Shown here: piece after piece, positions 37,374 through 47,702 of the stretch | Layout of the letters: each line of letters starts with the position of its first letter | Numbering within the stretch: position 1 is the stretch's first letter | Assembly: GCF_900110875.1 (NCBI RefSeq) | Contig: NZ_FOFM01000011.1 | Location: 1-64,000, forward strand | Source: Pseudovibrio axinellae | GTDB lineage: Bacteria > Pseudomonadota > Alphaproteobacteria > Rhizobiales > Stappiaceae | Direction: 5' to 3' | Length of the DNA stretch: 64,000 bases | Notes under the pieces: model-generated | Told to the model about the DNA's origin: nothing | Database searches by the model: none | The model's input: only the letters and a program-made list of their open reading frames with translations | Program-made: the position numbers and the translations under genes

Positions 37374-37408
37374 AAAAAAGCCCGCAGGCGGCACCAGCGA
37401 GCTTTTTG
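37374..37408 (-). terminator. Terminator of the tex gene
   Basis: On the minus strand, AAAAAGCTCGC pairs with GCGGGCTTTTTT around an 11-base loop, about 25 bases after the tex stop. The stem has one mismatch and ends in a T run: an intrinsic terminator. Confidence 0.8.
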
Positions 37409-37429
37409 AATGTCTGCCAGGAAACAGAA

Positions 37430-39898
37430 CTAGCGTTTTGGCTTGTTAAACGCCGCAGCCAAAGCCGCAGCCATAGCATTGGTATCACTGCTATCGGCAG
37501 GCTTGGACCCGCCCCCATGGCTTCCCTTTTTTTGACTTCCGTTGCCATGCGGCGCTCCACCACGGGCTCCACCACCTGGGCGAGGATTACCAGCACGCCC
37601 GTTTCCCTGGCCACGGTGACCGCCACGTTCTGCCTGACGTTCACGCGCGTTTTCGCGAGCTTCTGCACTGTCCTTGCGCATCGTTAGGCCAATACGCTTG
37701 CGCGCAACATCCACCTCAACAACGCGCACATTGACAATATCGCCTGCTTTCACAACCGTATGAGGGTCATCAACAAACCGGTCAGCAATTTGTGAAACAT
37801 GAACCAGACCATCCTGATGCACGCCAATATCAACGAAGGCGCCAAAGTTGGTTACATTGGTCACGGTGCCTTCCAGCATCATACCAGGTTTCAAATCTTT
37901 GATGGTCTCAACGCCTTCCTGGAAGGAGGCTGTTTTGAACTCAGGCCGTGGATCACGACCCGGCTTTTCAAGCTCTGAGAAGATGTCTTTTACTGTTGGC
38001 AGACCAAACTTTTCGTCCGTGAACTCTTTCGGGTCCAGATTTGCCAACGCATTAGACCCCATGATGTCGCGAATATCGCGCCCACATGCCTTGATGATCT
38101 TCTTGGCCAGCGGGTAAGCTTCCGGGTGAACCGAAGACGCATCCAGCGGGTTGGTTCCATCAGAAATACGCAGGAAGCCAGCACACTGCTCATAGGCCTT
38201 AGGGCCCAACCGGGCAACTTTCAGCAGTTCCCTGCGGTTTTTAAAGGCTCCGACCGTATTGCGGTAGTCAACAACTGCATTTGCAAGACTGTCGGACAAG
38301 CCAGAGATATGTGCAAGCAATGGCGCTGAGGCTGTGTTGAGGTCAACACCAACAGCATTCACAGCATCCTCAACCACACCGTCTAGCGAACGCGCCAGCT
38401 TGGTTTGGTTCACGTCATGCTGATACTGCCCGACACCGATGGATTTCGGCTCGATCTTCACAAGCTCTGCCAGCGGATCTTGCAAGCGCCGACCAATCGA
38501 CGCGGCCCCGCGCAATGATACATCCACATCCGGCATTTCTTTTGCTGCAAGGGCAGAGGCTGAATAGACCGAAGCACCAGCCTCGTTCACCATCACCTTG
38601 GTTGGACGGTGCTCACTGGGAATGTCCTTCAGCAAGTCCGCTGCCAATCGATCCGTCTCACGGCTTGCCGTCCCATTCCCAATAGCAATCAGGCTTACCT
38701 GATGCTTGGCAACAAGAACTTTTAACGTTGCCAAAGAGCCCTGAATATCGTTGCGTGGCTGGAATGGGTAAATCGTTGCAGTGTCAATCAGCTTACCCGT
38801 GGCATCAACAACAGCAACTTTCACACCGGTTCGAATCCCCGGATCAAGGCCCAGCGTCGCACGTTGGCCTGCCGGTGCTGCAAGCAGCAGGTCCTTCAGG
38901 TTACGCGCAAAAACCTTGATGGCCTCTTCTTCAGCGCGATCACGCAGCTCGCTCATCAAATCAAGCTCAACATGTAGACCAATTTTGACCTTCCATGTCC
39001 AGCGCACCACATCAGACAACCACTTGTCTGCAGGGCGACCATTGTTCTCAATACCCGCCGCATCAGCAATCATACGCTCAACCGGTTTGACTGCGGACAC
39101 GTCGTCTTCATCAACCTTCAGATCCAGCGCCAGCACACCTTCATTGCGCCCACGCAGCAAAGCCAGCGCACGGTGGCTTGGAATGTTCTTCCAGTTCTCC
39201 GAGTACCCAAAATAGTCAGAAAACTTCGCCCCCTCCTGCTCCTTGCCAGCTACGACTTCCGACTTCACAGCGCCTTGACGCGCCACGTAGTTGCGCAGCT
39301 TACCAACCAACTGAGCGTTTTCAGAAAAGCGTTCCATGAGGATTTGCCGGGCGCCATCCAGTACGGCCTTAGTATCAGCAAACCCTTTGTCTGCATCTAC
39401 AAAATTGACCGCTTCACGTTCTGGGGTCTTGTTCGGGTCACCCAGCAGCATGTCGGAGAGTGGCTCAATCCCGGCTTCGCGAGCTATCTGCGCTTTTGTG
39501 CGGCGTTTCTTTTTGTAGGGCAGATACAAGTCTTCCAAAGAGGCCTTACTGTCAGCCTGAGTGATCTGCTTTGCCAGCTCATCGGTGAGCTTGCCCTGCT
39601 CATCAATGGATTTCACAATCGCTTTGCGCCGATCTTCCATCTCGCGCATATAGATCAGGCGCTCTTCCAGTGTCCGCAACTGACTGTCATCCAACCCGCC
39701 TGTCGCTTCTTTTCGGTAACGTGCGATAAACGGAACCGTAGAACCTTCATCCAACAATTGAACGGTAGAGTTCACCTGCCCCGGAGCACAGCCAATCTCG
39801 CTAGCGATACGCTGAGAAATACGCAGTGCAATATCGGCGGAAAGTTTCCCAGCCTTGGCAGGGGAGGAAGAAGAAGCAACAGAGGTCAGATCAGACAT
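37430..39898 (-). CDS. tex: RNA-binding transcription accessory protein Tex
   Basis: This 822-residue protein has the Tex architecture: an N-terminal helical region ([28 protein letters not shown]), then a YqgF/RNase-H-like domain ([20 protein letters not shown] near residue 350). Helix-hairpin-helix segments ([14 protein letters not shown] and [18 protein letters not shown]) follow, and a C-terminal S1 RNA-binding domain has [25 protein letters not shown] basic Gly/Arg/His-rich tail ends the protein. Tex is a conserved nucleic-acid-binding protein linked to transcription and gene expression control. The gene stands alone and has a clear terminator. Confidence 0.96.
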   Translation of the reverse strand: MSDLTSVASSSSPAKAGKLSADIALRISQRIASEIGCAPGQVNSTVQLLDEGSTVPFIARYRKEATGGLDDSQLRTLEERLIYMREMEDRRKAIVKSIDEQGKLTDELAKQITQADSKASLEDLYLPYKKKRRTKAQIAREAGIEPLSDMLLGDPNKTPEREAVNFVDADKGFADTKAVLDGARQILMERFSENAQLVGKLRNYVARQGAVKSEVVAGKEQEGAKFSDYFGYSENWKNIPSHRALALLRGRNEGVLALDLKVDEDDVSAVKPVERMIADAAGIENNGRPADKWLSDVVRWTWKVKIGLHVELDLMSELRDRAEEEAIKVFARNLKDLLLAAPAGQRATLGLDPGIRTGVKVAVVDATGKLIDTATIYPFQPRNDIQGSLATLKVLVAKHQVSLIAIGNGTASRETDRLAADLLKDIPSEHRPTKVMVNEAGASVYSASALAAKEMPDVDVSLRGAASIGRRLQDPLAELVKIEPKSIGVGQYQHDVNQTKLARSLDGVVEDAVNAVGVDLNTASAPLLAHISGLSDSLANAVVDYRNTVGAFKNRRELLKVARLGPKAYEQCAGFLRISDGTNPLDASSVHPEAYPLAKKIIKACGRDIRDIMGSNALANLDPKEFTDEKFGLPTVKDIFSELEKPGRDPRPEFKTASFQEGVETIKDLKPGMMLEGTVTNVTNFGAFVDIGVHQDGLVHVSQIADRFVDDPHTVVKAGDIVNVRVVEVDVARKRIGLTMRKDSAEARENARERQAERGGHRGQGNGRAGNPRPGGGARGGAPHGNGSQKKGSHGGGSKPADSSDTNAMAAALAAAFNKPKR

Positions 39899-40162
39899 TC
39901 AAATCTCTTGGGCTTATGTAAATTGGACCCTCACAGTAAGTCGCGCAAACAGGCAAAACTAGGACAAATCCAAAATGCGCACAAAGAAAATATCACATTG
40001 AACAGGAAAACTGACCGAATACACCGACATTCAAATGCTGATTACATATGAGATCGAGCCCAATCCACAAACTCCAATACCCCACTTATTTAAAGTTGTC
40101 GCTTATAACAATTTTATATATCTTTTAGCTCTCACTAATTCATTGCATTGAGAGATTAGCCT

Positions 40163-40555
40163 ATGCGCTTTCTGATAGCTTCACTGATTTCCCTGATCGC
40201 CCTTACAGGGTCAGCAACAGCAGATACCAAAAAACAAGAGGTTCCAGCGAACAAGGGCGCAGTAGTCGACGCTATTGGCTATTTTAACCGCGCGACTTGT
40301 GGTTCCTCAGCCATGCCGAAAGTGACGATTAGAAAGCAACCCGCTCACGGTAAGCTGATAATCAAGAAAACCACCAGCCCGATTGGTCGCAAAAATACCA
40401 TTTGCAAAGGCAAGAAAATTAATGCTGTTTATGTCTTTTACAAGCCCAACAAAGGCTATCGCGGAAAAGATGAAGCCAGCATCAATTTTAAAATACTTGG
40501 TAACGGGTCCCGCAATACCCATGGCGGGCACACCTACAAGCTCACTGTGAAGTAA
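40163..40555 (+). CDS. Small secreted protein, unknown function
   Basis: This 130-residue protein has a clean Sec signal peptide (MRFLIASLISLIALTGSATA, cleavage likely after residue 20). The mature part is small, basic, with two cysteines (ATCGSS and TICKGKK) that could form a disulphide, and beta-rich segments such as PKVTIRKQPAHGKLIIKK and VYVFYKPNKGYRGKDE. The KQPAHG-type segment resembles short Ig-like surface domains. It likely acts in the periplasm or outside. No partner gene is adjacent, and a terminator follows. Confidence 0.7.
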   Translation: MRFLIASLISLIALTGSATADTKKQEVPANKGAVVDAIGYFNRATCGSSAMPKVTIRKQPAHGKLIIKKTTSPIGRKNTICKGKKINAVYVFYKPNKGYRGKDEASINFKILGNGSRNTHGGHTYKLTVK

Positions 40556-40562
40556 GAAACGC

Positions 40563-40592
40563 GAGCGCAGAGTAAGTCCTCTGCGCTCTTTC
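40563..40592 (+). terminator. Terminator after the secreted-protein gene
   Basis: GAGCGCAGAG, loop TAAGTC, CTCTGCGCTC, then TTTCT, immediately after the stop. It sits in the short gap between two convergent genes and may also serve the RecD-like gene. Confidence 0.8.
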
Positions 40593-41701
40593 TAGCGCAC
40601 CACCGTAATCTTCTTCGCCGCGCGTGTCACAGCGGTATAGAGCCAGCGGGTTTTATGCTCGCGGAAGGCCCAGCTTTCATCAAACAGGACCAGATCATCC
40701 CACTGAGAACCCTGTGATTTGTGCACGGTCAACGCATAGCCGTAATCAAACTCATCAGCTCGGCGACGGATCGCATAAGAAAGCTGGTCTCCGCCCTCTT
40801 CAAACATAGCAGGCAGGACTTTCACTTTAATCGCTGTTTTGGCTAAGTCATCTTCAGAGATAACATCAAAACGAAGTGTGTTTCCGCGAGGTGGCCGCAA
40901 GCGCTGCACATTCCAAAGCCCGCCATTCAACAAGCCTTTGGTTTTATCATTGCGCAAACAAACAAGCTTGTCGCCAACAGCCGGCATCTGGGTCGTAAAG
41001 CCTTTCAGGTCCCTAATGCGACTATTGTAAAGACGGCGTGTCTTGTTGGTTCCCACCAGCACCTGATCAGCAGATAGAATGCGTTCCTTGTCGATTTCGC
41101 GACGCGAAATAACAGAGCTTTCGCCATATTGGCCAAAATCCAACTCCGCACCATCTCGAATATCCATAGACAATCTCACGATTGGGTTGTCTTTCGCCTG
41201 ACGGTGAACTTCCGTGAGCATGATATCTGGCTCAGCCTCGGTGAAAAAGCCCCCACCGCGCACAGGGGGTAACTGGGCCGGGTCACCAAGAACGAGCACT
41301 TTCTTGCCAAATGAAAGCAGATCGCGCCCCAGCTCCTCGTCCACCATCGAACACTCATCAATAATGATCAGGTCAACTTTTGCAGCTGGGCTATCGCGGT
41401 TGATCGTGAACTGAGGACTGTCATCCTCATCATTATCGTCTTTTTTTGTGCCTTTTGGCCGGTAGATCAGGGAGTGGATGGTCGAAGCATCAGCACAGCC
41501 CTTTTGGCGCAAAACATGAGCTGCTTTACCAGTAAACGCCCCAAAGGCAACATCGCCGTCAATGCCCTCGGCCAAATGGCGGGCAAGAGTGGTTTTACCA
41601 GTTCCCGCATAGCCAAATAAACGAAACACCTGAGAGCCGCCAGAACGCAGCCACTGAGCTGTTTCTGATAGTGCTTCATCTTGTTGCGGAGACCAATCCA
41701 T
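40592..41701 (-). CDS. RecD-like superfamily 1 DNA helicase
   Basis: This 369-residue ATPase/helicase has Walker A GYAGTGKTTLARHL near residue 28, Walker B VDLIIIDECSMVDEELG, the loop LGDPAQLPPV, and the C-terminal UvrD-like motif ALTVHKSQGSQWDDLVLFDE with TAVTRAAKKI. It resembles short RecD2/ExoV-alpha-like helicases that lack the N-terminal domain. A role in DNA repair or in an uncharacterised nucleic acid transaction is possible. No recB/recC genes are near. Confidence 0.88.
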   Translation of the reverse strand: MDWSPQQDEALSETAQWLRSGGSQVFRLFGYAGTGKTTLARHLAEGIDGDVAFGAFTGKAAHVLRQKGCADASTIHSLIYRPKGTKKDDNDEDDSPQFTINRDSPAAKVDLIIIDECSMVDEELGRDLLSFGKKVLVLGDPAQLPPVRGGGFFTEAEPDIMLTEVHRQAKDNPIVRLSMDIRDGAELDFGQYGESSVISRREIDKERILSADQVLVGTNKTRRLYNSRIRDLKGFTTQMPAVGDKLVCLRNDKTKGLLNGGLWNVQRLRPPRGNTLRFDVISEDDLAKTAIKVKVLPAMFEEGGDQLSYAIRRRADEFDYGYALTVHKSQGSQWDDLVLFDESWAFREHKTRWLYTAVTRAAKKITVVR

Positions 41702-41881
41702 TCCAGACCACCTGTGATAATTTTCTCAAACGAACCTGAGTAATAAACGAAGCTGGCCTGAAACGCCCCCGTTTTTTGAAAAAGGTCAACAGGACACTCC
41801 AAATTGCACAAGCAAAACTTACGTGGAATTCAACGGCAACCGATAGGGGTAGTGTGACCACTCAGTTTTGGAGCGCTGCCA

Positions 41882-43258
41882 ATGCCATTATGGAAAATAA
41901 ATACCCGGGATAATCCAGATATCTACGCAACTGCAGGCGCAGTAGAAGGCCTGGCAAAGACCAAGATACCGGAAACCGGTGTTAGCCCCGAAGAGGCTTA
42001 TAACCTCGTGCGCGATGAGCTTTATCTCGATGGCAATGCCAGACAGAATCTTGCAACCTTTTGCACCACCTGGGTCGAAGACGAAGTCCATAAGCTTATG
42101 GCTGATTGCATCGACAAAAACATGATCGATAAGGATGAATATCCGCAAACAGCTGCAATTGAAGCGCGCTGTGTCCATATGATTGCAAGTCTGTGGCACT
42201 CGCCCGAAGCTGAAGAGACCATTGGGTGCTCAACAACTGGGTCTTCAGAGGCAGCAATGCTCGGTGGCCTTGCATTGAAGTGGGCCTGGCGCGACCGCAG
42301 GAAAAAAGAAGGCAAGCCCTGCGACAAGCCCAATATCGTATGTGGACCGGTTCAGGTGTGCTGGCACAAATTCGCCCGCTATTTTGACGTGGAACTGCGT
42401 CAGATACCTTTGAGTGAAGGCTCTTTGCATATCCAGCCAGATCAGCTCAAAGACTACGTTGATGAGAATACAATTGGTGTTGTGCCAACACTCGGCGTCA
42501 CATTTACCGGCGTATATGAGCCGGTAAAAGATATTTGTGACGAGTTGGACAAGCTACAGATTAAAACCGGACTAGATGTTCCCGTGCATGTTGATGCAGC
42601 CTCAGGCGGTTTTGTGGCCCCCTTCCTGCAACCAGAACTTCTTTGGGACTTCAGGCTGGATCGGATTAAATCCATCAACGCCTCGGGACACAAATTTGGC
42701 TTAACGCCTTTGGGCGTGGGCTGGATTGTTTGGCGTGACAGTTCAGAGCTCCCGAAGGATCTGGTGTTCAATGTAGACTACCTTGGCGGCAACATGCCCA
42801 CCTTTGCTTTGAATTTCTCGCGTCCAGGTGGACAGATTGTCATCCAGTACTACAATTTCATGCGGTTAGGATGGATCGGTTACAGAGAGATACAGTCAGC
42901 TTGTGCTGAAAATGCTCAATACCTTGCAAGCAAACTTGCAGACTTGCCCGAAATTGAAATCCTCTACAACGGCAAAGGAGCACTCCCTTGCGTGTGCTAT
43001 CGACTAAAAAAACCTAAGGCAGCCCACTATACGCTCTACGACCTTTCAGAACGTGTGCGCATGAGCGGATGGCAAATTGCTTCCTATCCCCTGCCCGCAG
43101 ATATGGAGGACACAATCGTCCAGCGTATTATGGTCCGACACGGTGTCTCCCATGATGCCGTCGATCAACTGTTCTTAGATATCCGTAAGTCGCTCAAATA
43201 CTTAAGCAAGAACAACATCAAATGGTCAGACGCAGGGCCAAGTTTCTCTCACGGCTAA
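41882..43258 (+). CDS. gadB: Glutamate decarboxylase
   Basis: This 458-residue PLP enzyme converts glutamate to GABA with consumption of a proton. The PLP lysine is Lys271 in SINASGHKFGLTPLG, and the cofactor motif HVDAASGGFVAPF and TTGSSEAAMLGG are intact. The C-terminal region ends in YLSKNNIKWSDAGPSFSHG; the auto-inhibitory histidine near the end (FSHG) matches the family. A GadC antiporter gene is not adjacent, so acid resistance by the usual pair is not shown here. A stem-loop overlaps its stop codon. Confidence 0.95.
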   Translation: MPLWKINTRDNPDIYATAGAVEGLAKTKIPETGVSPEEAYNLVRDELYLDGNARQNLATFCTTWVEDEVHKLMADCIDKNMIDKDEYPQTAAIEARCVHMIASLWHSPEAEETIGCSTTGSSEAAMLGGLALKWAWRDRRKKEGKPCDKPNIVCGPVQVCWHKFARYFDVELRQIPLSEGSLHIQPDQLKDYVDENTIGVVPTLGVTFTGVYEPVKDICDELDKLQIKTGLDVPVHVDAASGGFVAPFLQPELLWDFRLDRIKSINASGHKFGLTPLGVGWIVWRDSSELPKDLVFNVDYLGGNMPTFALNFSRPGGQIVIQYYNFMRLGWIGYREIQSACAENAQYLASKLADLPEIEILYNGKGALPCVCYRLKKPKAAHYTLYDLSERVRMSGWQIASYPLPADMEDTIVQRIMVRHGVSHDAVDQLFLDIRKSLKYLSKNNIKWSDAGPSFSHG

Positions 43259-43273
43259 TGCCCGTGAGAGAAA
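43243..43273. terminator. Strong stem-loop over the gadB stop codon
   Basis: TTTCTCTCACGG and CCGTGAGAGAAA form a perfect 12-bp stem with the TAA stop codon in the loop. It lacks a long T run, but with both genes converging here it may terminate or protect transcripts from either side. Confidence 0.65.
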
Positions 43274-43286
43274 CCAACACGATAAT

Positions 43287-44240
43287 CTAGGCGAGCTGCT
43301 GCAGCAGCTCTGCCAGATACTCAGGCTCATCCAGGTGGTTGTTCACCATCAGCTCAAGTTCTTTGTAAGTGGCCACATAATGCACCGCGCCCATAAGCGC
43401 ACGGGCTTGGTCCTCGCGCAAAGCCAGTGGATGAGACGACCCTTGCAAGCCCACAAAGTAGGCATTTACAAAAGCATCACCAAGCGTGGTGTCGATTTCG
43501 CATAGGAAAGGGTACACACCCGCCACATCATAGATTGGCGCATCCCAGCGGCATTCATCCCAATCCAGAATACCAACCAGCTCACCTGTCTTTTCACTCA
43601 CAAGAGTGTTAGGTGGCCCAAAATCGCCATGCACCAGGTGCTTTGTATCGCTCATAGCACTTAACGAGGTTAAGGCAGCGGTCAACGCGGTCTCTACATC
43701 TGCCCAGAACTGAGAACCAAAGAATTTTGCATCAAGGTTTTTCGCAGATTCCATTCTTGCCAATGCAGATGAAAGCATTTGCCCGGACACTAAAGTACCT
43801 CGATCAACACTTGGACGCTCCTCCTTTGCAAACCTAAACGCATCTCGCTCCTCCCAGAGCTTAATGTGAAGGCTCGCCAAAGCAGCGCCGCTTTGTGCGC
43901 AAGTCTCAACGTTATCCAGTGCGGGTGTTTTTCCCTCAATCAATTCATAGAGAGAATAATGCGCGCCCTCAACTTCCGTCACCCGCTCCTGATTGACACC
44001 ATAAAGCGCTTTAGGCACCCGGTAGCTAATCATAGGCTGAAGCAAATCCAAGCACTTAAATTCTGATAGGATTTGCGCTTCAGTCCGGTTTGGATTGTGG
44101 CGACGAAGAACAACGGGTTCCTCACCCTCTATTTCTCCCAACCAGGTCTCATTGGCATGGCCTTCGCCAAAAGAAGACCACCTTGTATTTTCCGGCAAGG
44201 CAAAAGCTTCATCAAGGAGCTCAATTTCCTGCTTATTCAT
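43287..44240 (-). CDS. APH family phosphotransferase
   Basis: This 317-residue kinase-like protein of the aminoglycoside/choline/homoserine kinase fold has the catalytic loop LVHGDFGPPNTL near residue 195 and the metal loop GILDWDECRWD. The N-terminal half has the weak nucleotide-binding pattern of the family and a conserved VVLRRHNPNR. The substrate cannot be read; family members phosphorylate small hydroxyl compounds. It lies 12 bases after a P1-type peptidase gene in the same direction, so the two are probably cotranscribed. Confidence 0.87.
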   Translation of the reverse strand: MNKQEIELLDEAFALPENTRWSSFGEGHANETWLGEIEGEEPVVLRRHNPNRTEAQILSEFKCLDLLQPMISYRVPKALYGVNQERVTEVEGAHYSLYELIEGKTPALDNVETCAQSGAALASLHIKLWEERDAFRFAKEERPSVDRGTLVSGQMLSSALARMESAKNLDAKFFGSQFWADVETALTAALTSLSAMSDTKHLVHGDFGPPNTLVSEKTGELVGILDWDECRWDAPIYDVAGVYPFLCEIDTTLGDAFVNAYFVGLQGSSHPLALREDQARALMGAVHYVATYKELELMVNNHLDEPEYLAELLQQLA

Positions 44241-44252
44241 TTGCGTCCCCCA

Positions 44253-45275
44253 TTACTCGCCAAATTCTCTTAGCGCAAAGCGCGTATTGCCATCTCGACC
44301 TGTTACCTGTTCAGCATTCAACATCGAATTGATGATAGCTTCCTCTGTAGCTTCTGCAGCGGCTCGAAACACCCTGTCAATGCGCCGCTCATCGATTTGT
44401 TCCACCGAGTGCGTGCGCTTTCTGCTTTTCGTGTCCACTGGGTCCGCTGTTGTGAATGCTAAAGCTATATCCCCACTTCCGTGACCAAGAAATGAACCGG
44501 TTCGTGCAAGTCCTACACAAGCTCTTCGCGCAACCCGGTTCAGCTGCCGTTCACTCAGCGGCATATCCGTGCCCAGGATTATGATAATAGACCCTTTTTC
44601 CGGCCCACTTTCATCTGTCTCCAGCTTGGCTTCAATCTGTGGCCCAACATGCTGTCCTGCAAGAGTAAAATCAGGCAGCCGTCCCATATTGGAAAGCACA
44701 ACCGCCCCAAGATAATATGCAGCGTTCCCAAGCTCCAACCTTCGCGAAGCACTACCGATCCCTCCCTTGAGCCCAAAACAGGACATACCGCGCCCTGCTC
44801 CCACAGCCCCTTGCTCAAAGTCTTGCGAAACAGCCCCCAAAGCCGTTTGTACATGGTGCGGCCGCACTTTAAGCGCACTAATTTTGTTTAGAAAAGCATC
44901 ATTACATTCAAAAACAACAGGGTTGATTGTCGCTTTCATCAAATCAATGTCAGGTGTTTGGGCAAGTGTATGCTCAATCAACCCCTCACTCACAGCCCCA
45001 ACGCTAAGCGTATTTGTCAGCAAGATTGGTGTTTCAAGCTCGCCTAACTCCTCAACTTGCACCAAGCCAACACTCTTGCCAAACCCATTAAAAACATGAG
45101 CTGCCGCACGAGTTCTAAGCTCAAATGCATTGCCGTCATGAGTGGTGATAGCAGTCACGCCAGTCTGGCACTCACCATCTGCCAGCGTAACATGCCCAAC
45201 TTTAACACCTGGCACGTCGCAAATCGTATTCCGTTGGCCCCTTGGCAAAGATCCAATATTCTTAATCTGAAACAT
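44253..45275 (-). CDS. P1 family self-processing peptidase (DmpA-like)
   Basis: This 340-residue Ntn-like hydrolase of the DmpA/BapA family releases N-terminal amino acids or beta-peptides. Seen: NTICDVPGVKVGHVTL, TNTLSVGAVSEGL and AGRGMSCFGLKGGIGSASR. The presumed self-cleavage site is before the serine in EKGSIIIILGTDMPLSERQLNRVARR (in pieces), which becomes the N-terminal nucleophile. The ATG at 45275 has AGAGG before it and is preferred over an upstream TTG. It is followed by the APH-type kinase gene, and a GntR regulator gene lies upstream in the same orientation. Confidence 0.9.
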   Translation of the reverse strand: MFQIKNIGSLPRGQRNTICDVPGVKVGHVTLADGECQTGVTAITTHDGNAFELRTRAAAHVFNGFGKSVGLVQVEELGELETPILLTNTLSVGAVSEGLIEHTLAQTPDIDLMKATINPVVFECNDAFLNKISALKVRPHHVQTALGAVSQDFEQGAVGAGRGMSCFGLKGGIGSASRRLELGNAAYYLGAVVLSNMGRLPDFTLAGQHVGPQIEAKLETDESGPEKGSIIIILGTDMPLSERQLNRVARRACVGLARTGSFLGHGSGDIALAFTTADPVDTKSRKRTHSVEQIDERRIDRVFRAAAEATEEAIINSMLNAEQVTGRDGNTRFALREFGE

Positions 45276-45392
45276 TCCAACCTCTAGCACAGATCCCAAT
45301 TTACCCTGCTGAGAACAAGCCTATTTGATCCTTTGAATACAAACAACTAGAGGACACCAAGATCAAACAAACACCATACATGGCGCGTGTCC

Positions 45393-46091
45393 CTATTTAA
45401 ATTGATCACCAAAAAAGCCGATGTGGTTTCGCATCTCCCGTCGCGCACTGTCTACATCACGCGCTCGAATGGCATCAAGAATGGCTTTGTGTTCCTCAAT
45501 TCCATGACGGTGGGCAAACTCTGGAAGCAGAGGGTAAAGCCCTTTGCTCATGTTCATTCCCACAAGGATCTGCGGCTTCATCAGCTCGTATACAGCCGCC
45601 GCATACTCATTCTTTGCAGCCTTCACAACAGCAGTGTGGAACCTCATATCCCCATCAATGGTGCTAGCTGAATCCAGTCCAGCACTGTGAATTTGCGCCA
45701 AAGCTGCCTCCAGCTCTTCCATTTCTTTCTTCGTCCAGCGCTCAGCAGCCAACGCCGCCATCTCGCCCTCAAACGCCATGCGGGTTTCCTGGCATTGAAT
45801 AACATCGCCTATCCCGGAAATAGCAAATTCACCAAGTGTGGGCGCAAACTGCGTTGGGGTAACAAGCTCCTTGATGACGAAACTTCCCGAACCGCGCACT
45901 GTCTTAATGTACCCGTCTTTGCGCAACCGCTCCATTGCACCACGCACAACGGGACGAGAAACACCATAACGTTCACAAAGCGCATTTTCAGTCGGAAGCT
46001 TGAGACCTTCGGGAAACTCCCCGCAATCAACAGCTTCCTTCATCTTGTCGTAAACCGCATTCGAGAGGTTTGCTGGACGGGCCACCCTCAC
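45393..46091 (-). CDS. GntR family regulator, FadR/FCD type
   Basis: This 232-residue repressor has an N-terminal winged helix-turn-helix (LPTENALCERYGVSRPVVRGAMERLRKDGYIK) and a C-terminal FCD ligand domain with the metal-binding pattern seen in DMRFHTAVVKAAKN and HKAILDAIRARD. The GTG at 46091 or the GTG two codons later (46085), which is better placed after GGAG, is the start. It lies about 100 bases upstream of the DmpA-like peptidase and kinase genes in the same orientation and may regulate them; the effector is likely a small organic acid or amino acid. Confidence 0.92.
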   Translation of the reverse strand: MRVARPANLSNAVYDKMKEAVDCGEFPEGLKLPTENALCERYGVSRPVVRGAMERLRKDGYIKTVRGSGSFVIKELVTPTQFAPTLGEFAISGIGDVIQCQETRMAFEGEMAALAAERWTKKEMEELEAALAQIHSAGLDSASTIDGDMRFHTAVVKAAKNEYAAAVYELMKPQILVGMNMSKGLYPLLPEFAHRHGIEEHKAILDAIRARDVDSARREMRNHIGFFGDQFK

Positions 46092-46721
46092 ACTCCAATT
46101 TTTCTTGTTTTGTCAGCTACTTAATACTTTGGAATGCCATTAATTTACAACACCGGGCCAAACCTAACAAGCTTGCCACTCTAACGCGACTTTTTCTTCA
46201 CCAAACAGTTTATCTTTCATAAAAATACATTACAACTCAACACCTTAAAGAGAAAACCAAGTAAACCATCTAAATAAACAACCGTGTCTGCTTATGACAC
46301 TGCGACATTATGTAGTCTATTTATTTGCCACCCACCCTCTAATATATCTGTCAGAGACGTTATGTCTCTGCAAGGTTCGGGGGGGTAATATTATGCGTCG
46401 ACTTCCTTTCAAAGCTATTCAATGTGCAGCGACCGATTTTGGCGGCACAATGATAGTAACCAGCGTTTTGGTAGGCATACTCTATCTGGTTTTCACGCTC
46501 AGTTGAGTTAAAAAGGTGTCCTAGCAAGAATATCTTATAGAATGCAGGTGCTTGTTGGATTGCTGCCTGTTGCAACTTGACCATTATCCTCGCCAAGAAA
46601 GAGCGAGCCAATAATGCTGCAAGAATGTATGCGTATCCTCCTTACTCAGCACGGCGTCGCTGTGAGGAATACGCATCAAAACAAAGCTTGATCACTTCAG
46701 ATCAAAGCCAAGCCGCCTTAC
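46092..46721. other. Long intergenic region
   Basis: About 630 bases that hold the GntR promoter, a possible small membrane protein frame (listed separately), and otherwise no supported gene. It is AT-rich up to 46380. No clear palindrome was seen. Confidence 0.45.
46393..46506 (+). CDS. Possible 37-residue single-helix membrane peptide
   Basis: An ATG at 46393 preceded by a GGGGGGG run eight bases upstream opens 37 codons. The N-terminal part is basic (MRRLPFKAIQ) and the C-terminal part is a hydrophobic helix (GGTMIVTSVLVGILYLVFTLS) of about 20 residues ending at the stop. This is the pattern of small inner-membrane peptides. Its reality is uncertain because it is short and no homologue can be named. 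Confidence 0.35.
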   Translation: MRRLPFKAIQCAATDFGGTMIVTSVLVGILYLVFTLS

Positions 46722-47687
46722 TTATACTGGGCGCGGCTCGTCCCAAAGGTTTTCCCAAGTGTAAGGGCTGCCAGACAAGAAATATCCCTCTCCAGGAACA
46801 AACCGGTGGTTCTTATCTAAGGCTGCAATACGCGACATGTCGTGTTCATCAAGCTCACATTCAAGGGCTGCAAAGTTTTGAGCTAACCTGCCTGGATCAC
46901 CTGATTTAGGCACGACAATAATCTCATTCTCGATGGCCCATTTCAGCAGCACCTGAGACGTGCTTACCCCGTGTTTTTCTGCAATTTCTTCGATCACAGG
47001 ATGAACCAGAAGAACATCTTTCTTCTGGTCTGCGCTTAGCTCAGCAGGAATGCCTCTGCCAAGCGGGGCGTATGCAGTAAGTGCAATATTATTATGCATG
47101 CAATAAGAGCGCAGCTCACCTTGCTGAAGGAAGGGATGCAGCTCAACCTGATTAACCGCGGGCACAACCCGGGCTTCCATAATCAGGTCTTCCAGCTTAT
47201 GCGCACTAAAGTTTGAGACCCCAATTGTACGGACCCGGCCTTCGTCAAAGCATTCTTCCAGAGCCCGCCACGTGCTCATCAACGGAACCTCTTCCAACGA
47301 AAGATAGTCTTCTGCACTTTGCGGTTTCTTCACGCCTGCTTTCAAAGCCACAGGCCAGTGCATCAAATAAAGGTCCAGATAGTCCAACTGTAGATCAGAG
47401 AGCGTTTTTTCAAGCGCAACAGGCACATCCTCAGGCCTATGAAAACTATTCCAAAGCTTAGAAGTGATGAACAGCTCATCCCTGCGAATACCGTCTTCCT
47501 GCATCGCATCAGCAAGTGCCTGCCCAATGTCGGCTTCGTTGCCATACATCATAGCGCAATCGATATGGCGGTACCCAGCCTTAAGCGCGGCCCGAATTGC
47601 AGGGTAGGTTTTACCTTCACCAAAGCTCACACTACCAAGGCCAAGCATTGGTATTTCATAACCGGTAGAAAGTGTTTTAGTTCGCAT
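46722..47687 (-). CDS. Aldo/keto reductase
   Basis: This 321-residue NAD(P)H-dependent reductase of the AKR family has the catalytic tetrad visible: Asp in RHIDCAMMYGNE, Tyr in the same block, Lys in FITSKLWN, and His in LMHWPVAL. The C-terminal cofactor motif VPKSGDPGRLAQN replaces the more usual IPKS-x-x-x-R-I pattern. Reduction of aldehydes or ketones is likely; the substrate is unknown. It lies downstream of the HEAT-repeat gene but after a strong terminator, so it is a separate transcript. Confidence 0.93.
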   Translation of the reverse strand: MRTKTLSTGYEIPMLGLGSVSFGEGKTYPAIRAALKAGYRHIDCAMMYGNEADIGQALADAMQEDGIRRDELFITSKLWNSFHRPEDVPVALEKTLSDLQLDYLDLYLMHWPVALKAGVKKPQSAEDYLSLEEVPLMSTWRALEECFDEGRVRTIGVSNFSAHKLEDLIMEARVVPAVNQVELHPFLQQGELRSYCMHNNIALTAYAPLGRGIPAELSADQKKDVLLVHPVIEEIAEKHGVSTSQVLLKWAIENEIIVVPKSGDPGRLAQNFAALECELDEHDMSRIAALDKNHRFVPGEGYFLSGSPYTWENLWDEPRPV

Positions 47688-47702
47688 GATGCAACCTCAA
47701 AA

